A stretch of DNA of 64,000 nucleotides, taken from Gloeophyllum trabeum ATCC 11539 (lineage: Eukaryota > Basidiomycota > Agaricomycetes > Gloeophyllales > Gloeophyllaceae). Location: contig NW_006920411.1 of assembly GCF_000344685.1 (NCBI RefSeq), forward strand, positions 1,765,750 to 1,829,749, in the 5' to 3' direction. The notes beneath the pieces were generated by a model that saw nothing but the letters and a program-made list of their open reading frames with translations, was not told where the DNA came from and ran no database searches. Positions 11,567 to 21,186 of this stretch are shown here, in pieces (within the stretch, counting starts at the first letter, position 1; each line of letters starts with the position of its first letter). A program made the translations under genes and the position numbers.

Positions 11567-11924
11567 GGTGAAGACGAGGATACTGGCAGCGGTGGGAAGC
11601 CTGACGCGGACGGGCTGCCGCTATATAGCCGCGTTTCGTCACCGATGCGGCCGGCGGAGTTTCAATCTCGGAGGCTATCTTGGTGCCACTGAATCAGCCA
11701 CTACGCAGGGCTCATCCTTCGGCTTTGCTTTCTCTCGGTATAGTCTACATATGCGTCGGCCTGCTGTCCGATAGACAGAGCTGCAGTATACAATCGTTTC
11801 TTGCAAGTATACCGTTGAAAGCAACAGAGAGACCTTGCGGCGCAGTTCGTGAACTCCAACCACTCGCGTTCTACTCGAGGACACCCCTCTATCTGTCCTC
11901 CGAAACTTCTGCTGCGTCCCTTCA

Positions 11925-12756
11925 ATGTCCCGACCAGCACCCGCGGAAACGCTGCCTCCAACAGCACGCGCCATTGCTCTGATCCTCGCGTCCACTCCGT
12001 CCGTGCAGGACGCGCAGCCCGGTGTCCTGCACCAGCTGCTCGAGTTCTCCCACCGGTACACCTCGCAGGTCCTTTCCGACGCGCTGGTCTACGCGGAACA
12101 TGCTGGAAGATCGGGCAAGATAAGCCATGACGACGTCGTCCTCGCCATCCAGGCGCGTGTCGGCTGGGAGTTTGGTGGGAGAGTTCCCAAGGAGGTGCGA
12201 ATGCGATTCGTCATATCTGCCATGAGTGTGCTGTATCAACTCGTCGATGATCGCGCAGTACCTCCTTTCTCTTGCAACGCAAACAAATTCTGTTCCCCTG
12301 CCGCCTGTTCCGGAGGTCTTTGGCGTCCGTCTCCCTCCAGCGTCGGACTGTCTCACCGCAGTGGACTTTGATCTCATCCCCAACAAGCCCCCACCGACAG
12401 AGACCATCTACGACGAGGAAGTCGAGGAAATCGAGGAATCCGACTCGGAGGAGGAGGGCGATGAAGAGATGGAGCCCGCCGCCATCCCCTCTGCCGAACA
12501 GGACGACGGGGACGTGAGCATGGTGTCTCATCAGGGTGGCCCAGTAAACGCCATTACCCCATCGGACGCGGATATCATGGGTACTCCTGCAGGCGGGAAC
12601 GCAGACGAGGGCAGCGACGAAGAGGATGACGGGCTCTTTGCAGGTGGGGACGAGGACGAGGGCAGTGCGGCGGACGAACCGATGGAGGACGCTCTGGCGA
12701 CGTCGCAGCCCAACGGGCTGAAACGAAAACTCGTAGAGGAAGAGGACTACGACTAG
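11925..12756 (+). CDS. TAF9: TFIID/SAGA subunit Taf9
   Basis: Two exons with a 64-nt intron (12195-12258) encode about 255 residues. The histone fold reads LPPTARAIALILASTP, LLEFSHRYTSQVLSDALVYA and GKISHDDVVLAIQARVGWEF. It is followed by the conserved Taf9 block YLLSLATQTNSVPLPPVPE, FGVRLPPASDCLTAVDFDL. The C-terminal half is acidic and low-complexity (EEVEEIEESDSEEEGDEE), ending KRKLVEEEDYD. Taf9 pairs with Taf6 through its histone fold in both TFIID and SAGA. The gene is divergent from ISU1 (358 bp between starts). Confidence 0.95.
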
Positions 12757-12883
12757 GGAGGGATATTGGACCCTGTACCATAGGTGATGTTCTAACTAGT
12801 GTATCATAGCGAACCCATAAAATATACCCAAACCCGCCTGGCGGGCCGAACCCACTGGCATGCATAGCTTGCTTGTGGCGGGT

Positions 12884-14627
12884 TTATATCCGTCCGCTGA
12901 TATACAACTGGGTGGCCACAGCGAAGAGGATGACGAACAGCGCGAGAAGAATGAGAATGAACGTTCCCCATCCTGTCCCGTCTTCTCAGCATCCGAACTA
13001 CGAGTTAGGGAAAGAGCGTCCATACCTCCACCGCTAAATTCAGGAACCTCAATCACACGCAGAGTGTTGTCCGCGCTTCCCGAGATAAGCAATTTTGACG
13101 GAGGGTTGAACCGAAGGGCAGTGGGGGGAAGCTCGTGCGCTCTCAAGATGGTCAGGAGGGGCTGATAGGTGGTAAACGTCAGCAGCGTGGCGAACTCGGA
13201 AAGCAACTAAGATTTACCGCTAAAGTCGTAGCATCTAGCAGGCCGATGGAAAGATCTGACGATCCATACGCAAGGAACCTCCCGTCCAAGCTATAGGGGA
13301 CGTTAGGACCAGTTTGTCCCAAGTCATGCAAGCGGGTTTGTCTCACCTGACATCGAAGACGGTTATACTCCCGTCAGACACCTTGCGTTTCTTCTCGACC
13401 GTCCAGCCGGATTTATCGCCCTGGATCGTGCAGACGTACGCTCGCCGCGGCGGCGCCTTGCCCTTCCCCCTTGGAGGCGCGGAGTTGATCGCCGAATAGA
13501 TGATCTTATTGCTGCCCGGCTTGAATCTAAAAAGCCAGGCGTCACAACTGATATACCTCTGGATGAGGGGGACAGTCTACCTCGCAGCGCGGTAGCTGAC
13601 GTTGTACGACTCTGCGCCGGGGAGCGTGGGCCGCTTGATAGTCTGAGCGAGAGCAAGATCGGGCAGGGGCACTTCTTTCTCTTTGCCCTTTTTGCTCTCT
13701 TGGCTGACGCTGATGTCTTTGGGTAGATCGTAGACACGCAGGCCCTTGGTGAGAGTTAAGACCAACTAACGAAGAGGGATGGCTGTTAGGCTGGGTGGTA
13801 GACACACGATTAGGGAGTACCCACGGATGAACTTGAGAAGGAGACATCGTAGATCTCGTCGTCGGAGATGTGGACGTCTTTGGTTGCGCGGGACATACTG
13901 GGATATGACAATACGGATAGCTGCACGCTAAGGTTAAGCGAAAGATAGAATCGTGCCTGGTAGCAGTCAGCTCACATGGTGCTGTCCAGCAGCTGCCACA
14001 AAGTTGCCGTCTTCAGAGAAAGAAGTCGCTCTCTATGTCTATCAGTCCTTGTGGGCAGCGAAACCTCGAAGAATCATTTACCTGGTATTCCTCCTCATCT
14101 TCCGGAGGTATAGTACCGTTTGCGCTTTCAAGCTTGAATCTACCCAGATATTTGAGTTCGAGTGATTCTCGTTGACGATGCGAGACGCACTTCTTGTCTT
14201 TCACGGACAACATCCGACAATTCTCGTTCTCCCCCCGCAGCATTTTCTCGTGCGAGCTATTTACACCGCACACAATGGCTTTCGTCTACAGGAACGCTTT
14301 GGCTTCATTTTCCGGCCAGTCAGAGAAATCATGGAGACATACCTTGGGGTGCGCAGCCATACTCATAGGCACGTCCTCATTCATGGCAAACTCGTACTCG
14401 TCCAGGAGGTCCAGGGACTTTTCATTCTCCACACGGTACAACCTCTTTGGCAGCCATGTCTCAGTCTACGCGTAGCAAGAGAGAGCTACGCAGCACACCA
14501 GTTTGTTCTTGATCCCACTCCTGGTTGCCCCGCCGCCCCCGCCCAGTACGAGTTCATTGTAGCCCACAAAGGCTGCGGAATAGACTGGGAAAGCGGGAAA
14601 GGAGTGCGCTGCGTGTTTGGTGCGCAT
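12884..14627 (-). CDS. SEC12: Sec12-type guanine nucleotide exchange factor for Sar1
   Basis: The start MRTKHAAHSFPAFPVYSAAF leads into NELVLGGGGGATRSGIKNKL, the glycine-rich loop at the top of the Sec12 beta-propeller. WD/beta-propeller blades follow: EYEFAMNEDVPMSMAAHP, LDGRFLAYGSSDLSIGLLDA, and LLISGSADNTLRVIEVPE. The last exon encodes a hydrophobic segment WGTFILILLALFVILFAVA and the short tail TQLYISGRI. This fits a single-pass ER membrane protein that loads Sar1 with GTP to start COPII coat assembly. About 10 exons; it converges on TAF9 (128 bp between stops). It is divergent from the NIPA gene (about 280 bp between starts). Confidence 0.92.
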
Positions 14628-14908
14628 CTTCGGCGTCGAACAGGCGATTGCGAGTGCTCGTTGTGGCGTCTGGAGAGAGTGCAGAGAGGACGGACGCGAG
14701 GCGAACGTGTCAGCTGCTGGTGTGACTGTTTCCACATATAGCGGCGATCGGACCGTGCTGGATTGGCGAGTGCTTCTTGCCCGAGCCTGCTCTGTGCAGC
14801 CCATGATGCTGCCTCATTATTCTTAGATCGTCCACTACGCTCGTTGCTCCCCCTCCACTCACAAACTTGTCTCCTGCTCCGACGTGCTTGACGCCGACGC
14901 GACCAGCG

Positions 14909-17160
14909 ATGCCCGTTCTATTCCCCCCGCAGTCATGGCCGCCCGTACTCTGGCAGGACAGCGGCCCCGAAGGCATCGAGCTCCCGCACGTAACAATGTC
15001 CAGCATCATCGGCGTCACCGTCGCTATTTCCGGGAACGTCCTCATCTCGCTCGCGCTCAACCTCCAGAAACTCGCCCATCGGCGGCTCGAGTCCGAGAAA
15101 CTCGCGCGGGCCGGCGATGAGAGAGACAAGAACAGGGCGCGGCGCGTAGAGGACGTGATAGAAGAGCACGAAAGGGAGGAAGAGGATAACGGCGAGTACG
15201 CGCGCTTCGAGCCCAATACGCAGCCATTCCCGAGCGGCGGGTCGTCCGAGTCGATGCCTCTGCTAACCAATGGCACATCCCTGGTACGGGATTATGGTGC
15301 CAGTCCCCTTCCGAGCCCCAATCCCATCTCGGTCCCCGCACCCAAACGGACATTCATGTCTCGCCTCAACCCGTTTCCTCTCCGTCGATCCAAGTCTAGT
15401 CCCGCGACTGCCTCATCCCTAGATGTTGACCCGGACGCTTCTCATGCCTTAATACCCGTAGAAATCACAAGTGCGGATGAGTTGAACAAGCCGAGGCGTC
15501 ATAAGACCAGCAGGAGACTCAAGTCCAGGAACAAGCTTGTAGGAACCCCCAAGCCCGAGCCCGAGCCGGAGGGTAAGGAGAGTGACTACCTGAAATCGAA
15601 GCTTTGGTATGTATTTGTTGCTCCCTGACAGACCCAACCATCGATTTTACCAATTCTGCAGGTGGACAGGCTTCCTGCTCATGAACGTCGGAGAGATAGG
15701 CAATTTCATCTCCTACGCATTTGCTCCCGCCTCTGTGGTAGCACCCCTAGGCACAGTATGTATGAGCAGCCGCAGTCCTCAAGTCTCTTTACGAACTGAT
15801 AGGTGTGCCCAAGTTCGCGCTTATCGCCAACTGCGCGTTTGCGCCTTTACTCCTGCATGAACGCTTTCGCAAGGTGCGATCTATCCCCCTCGGGACTTCC
15901 GTCCAACTTCGGAGGCGTGTAATAAACTAATGGACCTGCCAGCGTGAAATATTTGGTGTCCTCGTAGCCATTGTCGGCGCCATCACCGTCGTGTTCTCGT
16001 CTAACACGTCGGATACGAAGCTTGACCCTCACGGGCTTATTGAAGCTATTTGTCAACAAGCATTCATAACCTACGCTATCGTGTACCTTGTGGGCATGGT
16101 TATCCTGTCTGGTCTATCCCGCGGGGAATTAGGCAGGAGATATGTCTTCATAGATGTTGGACTATGTGCACTTTTCGGTGAGCCTGCATACAGAAGTTGG
16201 CTGGGTGCTCATGAATTAATCGCGTGGTACTAGGCGGCTTTACTGTCTTATCCACCAAGGGGGTATCGACACTTCTGACAACCCGAGGGTTTGAGATGTT
16301 CGCCGAATGGATATCCTACCCTCTGATAGTCGTCCTGATTGGAACGGGGGTTGGGCAGATCCGATACCTCAACCGTGCCCTCATGCGATTCGACGGCAAG
16401 GTAAGCGTTGGCTCACCACACCCTAGTTGTAGTCTCTAACGCGTTCCTGCTCTTATAGGTAGTCATACCCATCCAATTCGTCCTGTTCAACCTCTCCGCT
16501 ATTGTAGGCTCCGCGATCTTGTACGGGGATTTCCGGCGCGCAACGTTCCACGAGATGGTCACCTTCCTCTACGGCTGCGCCGCGACATTTGCAGGGGTGT
16601 TCATCATCGCCTGGGCGCCGAGCGGTGCGCCCGACGTCGAAGCCTCTGAATTCGAATACGATGGCGATGCAGGCCAGAGTGAGATCGCGAGCGAAGCAGG
16701 CGTGGGAGGCGGTGCGGGTGGGGGCATAGGCAACGGGTTTGGGAGTGTCGGGAGGAGGAGGGCGGCGACGCTCGTGTTGCCGAGTGGGAGTCAACCGGTT
16801 TTGAGGAATAAGACGAGCACGGTCAGTCTAATAGGACTCTCGCCTGCTCAGGTACGTGGTGTACAACCCATTACTAGTCGAGCACTTACTGACTGACGTG
16901 TATAGGGTCTGCTTCTGGTGCATACGCCGCCTCGAGACGGAATCGTGGGCCGGCCGGGTTCGAGTGCAGGCTTTGACCGAGATGTCACAGCGACGCCGAA
17001 CTCTGTTGGTCGGCAGAGGGTTGTAAGCTGGGCATCGTTTAACGAGGATGGCCGGAGCAGGAGTCAGGAACGGCGGAGAGTACTGATGTATGGTAGTGCA
17101 ACCGGGACGCGGGAGAATAGTCTTGTAAGGAACGGCAATGGCAGCGTTGAGAGTAGGTAG
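14909..17160 (+). CDS. NIPA-like magnesium transporter (DUF803)
   Basis: Membrane segments include IIGVTVAISGNVLISLALNL, WTGFLLMNVGEIGNFISYAF, APASVVAPLGT, FALIANCAFAPLLLHERF, REIFGVLVAIVGAITVVFSS, the IVYLVGMVIL region, GGFTVLSTKGVSTLLT and VVIPIQFVLFNLSAIVGSAI. These match the NIPA family of 9-TM Mg2+ transporters related to the drug/metabolite transporter fold. A charged insert of about 170 residues separates helices 1 and 2 (acidic/Lys-Arg rich, with SPLPSPNPISVPAPKR), and a long Ser/Gly-rich tail follows the last helix. I chose the Met at 14909; an in-frame Met at 14867 is an alternative. Its 3' part is duplicated downstream of an N gap, which I judge an assembly artefact. Confidence 0.9.
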
Positions 17161-17441
17161 ACACCCTGTTGTGCGGCTTCTTTACAATAGTAGCGATGAT
17201 AATTTATTCCCAAACACTGACTACGTAGCTTCTTTGACTACTCTAATAGAAAGGTAATCGCTCATTGGCTCGGATACCTGTGGCAGGGTTAGGGTTAGGA
17301 CAGCGGACCGGCATAAAAATGGCCTGCCCAGCCCGAGGGCCGAAGCAGGACAGGGAAATATTTAGCGAGTGCATGAGCCGAAGCCCATACAAACCGCAGG
17401 GGCCCTCTGCGGACAGGGTCGCCGTGCTATGGAGAGCCCCC
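16632..17441 (+). repeat. First copy of an identical 810-bp duplication flanking the N gap
   Basis: Bases 16632-17441 match 17793-18602 with a constant offset of 1161 and no difference that I noticed. The copy ends exactly at the first N. The block spans the 3' end of the NIPA gene and its downstream spacer. Exact identity, including intron and non-coding DNA, with both copies abutting the gap, points to two contig ends that overlap and were not merged. Confidence 0.92.
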
Positions 17442-17792
17442 NNNNNNNNNNNNNNNNNNNNNNNNNNNNNNNNNNNNNNNNNNNNNNNNNNNNNNNNNNN
17501 NNNNNNNNNNNNNNNNNNNNNNNNNNNNNNNNNNNNNNNNNNNNNNNNNNNNNNNNNNNNNNNNNNNNNNNNNNNNNNNNNNNNNNNNNNNNNNNNNNNN
17601 NNNNNNNNNNNNNNNNNNNNNNNNNNNNNNNNNNNNNNNNNNNNNNNNNNNNNNNNNNNNNNNNNNNNNNNNNNNNNNNNNNNNNNNNNNNNNNNNNNNN
17701 NNNNNNNNNNNNNNNNNNNNNNNNNNNNNNNNNNNNNNNNNNNNNNNNNNNNNNNNNNNNNNNNNNNNNNNNNNNNNNNNNNNNNNNNNNNN
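17442..17792. other. Assembly gap (351 N)
   Basis: An unbroken run of N. Because the sequences on both sides overlap by 810 bp, the true gap size is probably negative, so no sequence is missing here. Confidence 0.99.
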
Positions 17793-18602
17793 CGACGTCG
17801 AAGCCTCTGAATTCGAATACGATGGCGATGCAGGCCAGAGTGAGATCGCGAGCGAAGCAGGCGTGGGAGGCGGTGCGGGTGGGGGCATAGGCAACGGGTT
17901 TGGGAGTGTCGGGAGGAGGAGGGCGGCGACGCTCGTGTTGCCGAGTGGGAGTCAACCGGTTTTGAGGAATAAGACGAGCACGGTCAGTCTAATAGGACTC
18001 TCGCCTGCTCAGGTACGTGGTGTACAACCCATTACTAGTCGAGCACTTACTGACTGACGTGTATAGGGTCTGCTTCTGGTGCATACGCCGCCTCGAGACG
18101 GAATCGTGGGCCGGCCGGGTTCGAGTGCAGGCTTTGACCGAGATGTCACAGCGACGCCGAACTCTGTTGGTCGGCAGAGGGTTGTAAGCTGGGCATCGTT
18201 TAACGAGGATGGCCGGAGCAGGAGTCAGGAACGGCGGAGAGTACTGATGTATGGTAGTGCAACCGGGACGCGGGAGAATAGTCTTGTAAGGAACGGCAAT
18301 GGCAGCGTTGAGAGTAGGTAGACACCCTGTTGTGCGGCTTCTTTACAATAGTAGCGATGATAATTTATTCCCAAACACTGACTACGTAGCTTCTTTGACT
18401 ACTCTAATAGAAAGGTAATCGCTCATTGGCTCGGATACCTGTGGCAGGGTTAGGGTTAGGACAGCGGACCGGCATAAAAATGGCCTGCCCAGCCCGAGGG
18501 CCGAAGCAGGACAGGGAAATATTTAGCGAGTGCATGAGCCGAAGCCCATACAAACCGCAGGGGCCCTCTGCGGACAGGGTCGCCGTGCTATGGAGAGCCC
18601 CC
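17793..18602 (+). repeat. Second copy of the 810-bp duplication; contains a false NIPA 3' fragment
   Basis: This copy starts exactly at the end of the N run, mid-codon in the NIPA gene (PDVEASEFEYDGD), and repeats the gene's last exons through SVESR and the stop at 18319-18321. It has no start or transmembrane part of its own. Any gene called here would be an artefact of the scaffold join rather than a second locus. Confidence 0.9.
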
Positions 18603-19165
18603 ACGGCCCGTATTCCCAGGTACGTGAAGGGGAACACGCCCGCAAGGTAAGTATGAGTTGTTAAGATGTGGGGAGAGGATCTATATAGCGTGCGGGCCGC
18701 GCACGGACCAAGAGATTTTGTTTGCTCCCACCTTTGCAAGCTATATCCTTATCCTTGGCCTCCACCCTACGGTTGTACCAGCCATGTTTACGATGTGTTG
18801 ACTGCTACCCTGTGACTTCGTATGCACCGGGCATGGCATCAGTCTGGATTGAAACGGTATCCGCTGCGGGCCTCCGCTATCTTAACCTGACCTTATACCA
18901 GTCTGGTATAGAACTTTTGCTGCTCTAACTGAGTGGCCTGCTTTACTGGGGTGAATTGCTCCGTATTTCCGTAGAGATCTCACAGCGTAGCACGTGTATC
19001 GCTGTCCGAGTTATACCTGTGAACTTTGTCCGAGGCGGTCTTATCTCGGGACGATCTTTCAATCCGGAACGGTATATAACATGAGCGAGGCGAACATCCG
19101 CGATCGGTTTGGCTCTTTATCAAGGAGCTCGAGGCCCTTGGTCATTCTACAACACCAGTAAAGTC
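18603..19165. other. Intergenic spacer
   Basis: No coding frame with family signal. It is probably the upstream region of the next gene; a TATATAAC stretch at about 19073-19080 may serve as a TATA-like element. A small palindrome around TACCAGTCTGGTA (18896-18908) has no assigned role. Confidence 0.35.
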
Positions 19166-19775
19166 ATGGCAGTACAACTAAGGGCACCTCCTTCTACCGT
19201 ATGTTGTAGCCTCCATTCATGATCACGTGTAGACTGAGTCCTGCCTCCCCCAGCTTGACAGCATAGCGGCGCAGGAAGCGTCTTGCGTCTTCCCGCACTT
19301 CACCGCGGAAACCGCCTGGACGCTGGGCAACATCATCCGCACGAAGCTCCTCTCCCTGACCAAGACCACCGGGCGCTCCGCCGTCATCTCCATCTCGCTC
19401 GCCAACGCCAACCAGCCGCTGTTCTTCACCGCGGTCGGGTCGGGCACGCTCCCGGACAACGACTTCTGGGTCGCGCGCAAGCGCAAGGTCGTGCTAAGGT
19501 GGGGGTGCAGCACGTGGGCGTTCCGCCACAAGATGCTCGCGAAGAACCCGGATGGGGACGTGGAGGAGACGCTGAAGAAGTTCTTTGTGCTGGGGGACAG
19601 CGCGGGGGAGTATGCGATCCACGGGGGCGGGTTCCCGATCAAGGTGCGGAAGGTGGAGGGCGTGGTGGGGGTGATTGTGGTGAGTGGGTTGACGATGGAG
19701 CAGGACCATCAGGTCATTGTGGAGTCTATCGAGGAGTATTTGAAGGGGGTTGAGAGCGGGCAGTACGCGGAGTGA
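19166..19775 (+). CDS. UPF0303 / haem-degrading-domain (GlcG-HbpS-like) protein
   Basis: A short first exon (MAVQLRAPPST) is joined through a 55-nt intron (19199-19253) to LDSIAAQEASCVFPHFTAET. The domain reads AWTLGNIIRTKLLS, AVISISLANANQPLFFTAVG, NDFWVARKRKVVLR, FVLGDSAGEYAIHGGGFPIK and GVVGVIVVSGLTMEQDHQVI. This matches the DUF336/GlcG-like family of small alpha-beta proteins (yeast YBR137W is a member). Length is about 184 residues, usual for the family. The biochemical role is poorly defined; bacterial relatives bind haem or corrinoids, which should not be assumed here. Confidence 0.88.
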
Positions 19776-19956
19776 TTGGGGTGCGTGAAGTCTATGGATC
19801 AAATAAAGATGTACGAGTATATCGCCGTTGATTGTGATGTTACGCCGACCTTCAGTACGCCAGAGTCATGCAAATGCATATCATGAAGCAAAGCATGGTA
19901 AAGTTCCTATACAGTACTGTAGCCAAGGAAGAATCCGAAGCGGCCCGGCAGAGACA

Positions 19957-20735
19957 AGAGTGAGTGATAAGGTGAAGCATCCCGCTCGACAGGGTACTTC
20001 ATCTATACACTCAGCCACGCCCCATCCCCGAGAGATTGTGTGGAAAAGAAGTGCAGTATACACTTCATCTCGACACTCCGGATGGATATATGCTGCCCTG
20101 CTTTGGGATGGGTGTAGCGAGGAAGCACACCGGCGCGATGTACTTCATCTATACACTCAACCCTACGACATGAGCGCTGCATGTTGTCCCAGCGCCTTGC
20201 GGCTACCGACAGTCGATGCAATCGCCCATAGACTCCTGACTAGAGACTACAGGAAAATGCATTCGACTGCCCAGGGCGGTACTGCGGAGACCCCAAGCCC
20301 CCGGGATGAGTGCGCAGACGAAGCACACCGCAGTCGGTGTTTGTACTTCCACTATACACTCAACCCGAGGGCTTTTGAGGTCCCGAGCAAGTGATTGGGA
20401 TGACGTTGGGGCTTTCATGGCCATAGCGAGAAAGCGACAAGGGATGGGTGTGAAGAGGAAGTAAACCCGGGGGAGTACTTCATCTATACACTCAACCCCG
20501 GCAGCTAATTCCACCTGGGCGCCGGAGATGTGTGATTAGCGAATAATGCTACGTATAGCCTTGTACACAGCGCGGCAGGCTCGGAGACAGGCCGTCGCCT
20601 CTTGTGTGCCTGCAGCGAACCGTCCATGTGAACGCCAACAGGCTTCCAAGAAGGGAGACATTTGCCCGGAAGCCGTACGACTAGGCATGCAGAGGAGGTA
20701 CACCATGGGGAGAACCTCATCTGCAGGTCCAGCCG
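19957..20735. repeat. Dispersed ~60-bp repeats, 4-6 copies
   Basis: Near-copies of a unit ending GTACTTCATCTATACACTCA lie at about 19957-20020, 20104-20166, 20304-20362 and 20433-20494. Two degenerate forms are at about 20041-20080 and 20686-20735. The first half of the unit is a G-rich block, GGGATGGGTGTG followed by GAGGAAGCACACC. Spacers are unique and of uneven length, so this is not a simple tandem array or CRISPR. The minus strand of the units reads VECIDEV, but stops and lack of context argue against a protein. Function unknown. Confidence 0.65.
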
Positions 20736-21186
20736 CGCCGTGGCGAGAGCTACGCCGCAGGCTACGTAGAATGACGATCTAGACGACGTGAAGAAAGGTG
20801 AAGCCATATAAGGAACACGAGTAACCATAAGAGGGCGGTGGGACAAGGGTGATGCGATGACGGAGAATGGAGACCAATAAGGAGCCAGCCGGCGGCAGGC
20901 CCTCGTCGGGATTTGGCTGGGGACTACAAGGACTGAGTAGATATACCGTCGCAATAAATACGAGTGCAGCGCACAGCGCACAGCGTGACACAAATACAGG
21001 GAATAGGCGTAGGCAAGGAGACTGCGACAGGCGTAGCGAGTGGGAGAGAGTGGAGTGGTGCGATGACGAAGCAGCGAATGACGTCAGCGCTCGGATTACA
21101 TGACCTTCGCCGCCGCGCCCGTCCTGCGCAATTGAACCGCCGCCGCCTCCGTCTTGCTTACCGCCCCCAGCAGCCCCCAGCACACC
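20736..21186. other. Upstream region of the Srk1-like kinase gene
   Basis: No gene recognised. The last ~100 bp are pyrimidine- and C-rich just ahead of the kinase start, as is common for fungal 5' leaders. Confidence 0.35.

Noticed and set aside
17286..17300. Telomere-like GGGTTAGGGTTAGG
   Set aside because: Only two repeat units, inside a gene-rich region and duplicated only with the artefact; not a telomere.
17793..18321. A second NIPA-like gene or tandem paralogue
   Set aside because: It is identical to the first copy, including introns, starts mid-codon at the N gap and lacks all membrane helices.
19881..20514. Peptide repeat VECIDEV on the minus strand as a protein-coding gene
   Set aside because: It arises from the DNA repeats in different frames, with stops between copies and no start or splice context linking them.
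19957..20735. CRISPR-like array
   Set aside because: Repeats are degenerate, unevenly spaced and in a eukaryotic genome; no cas genes.
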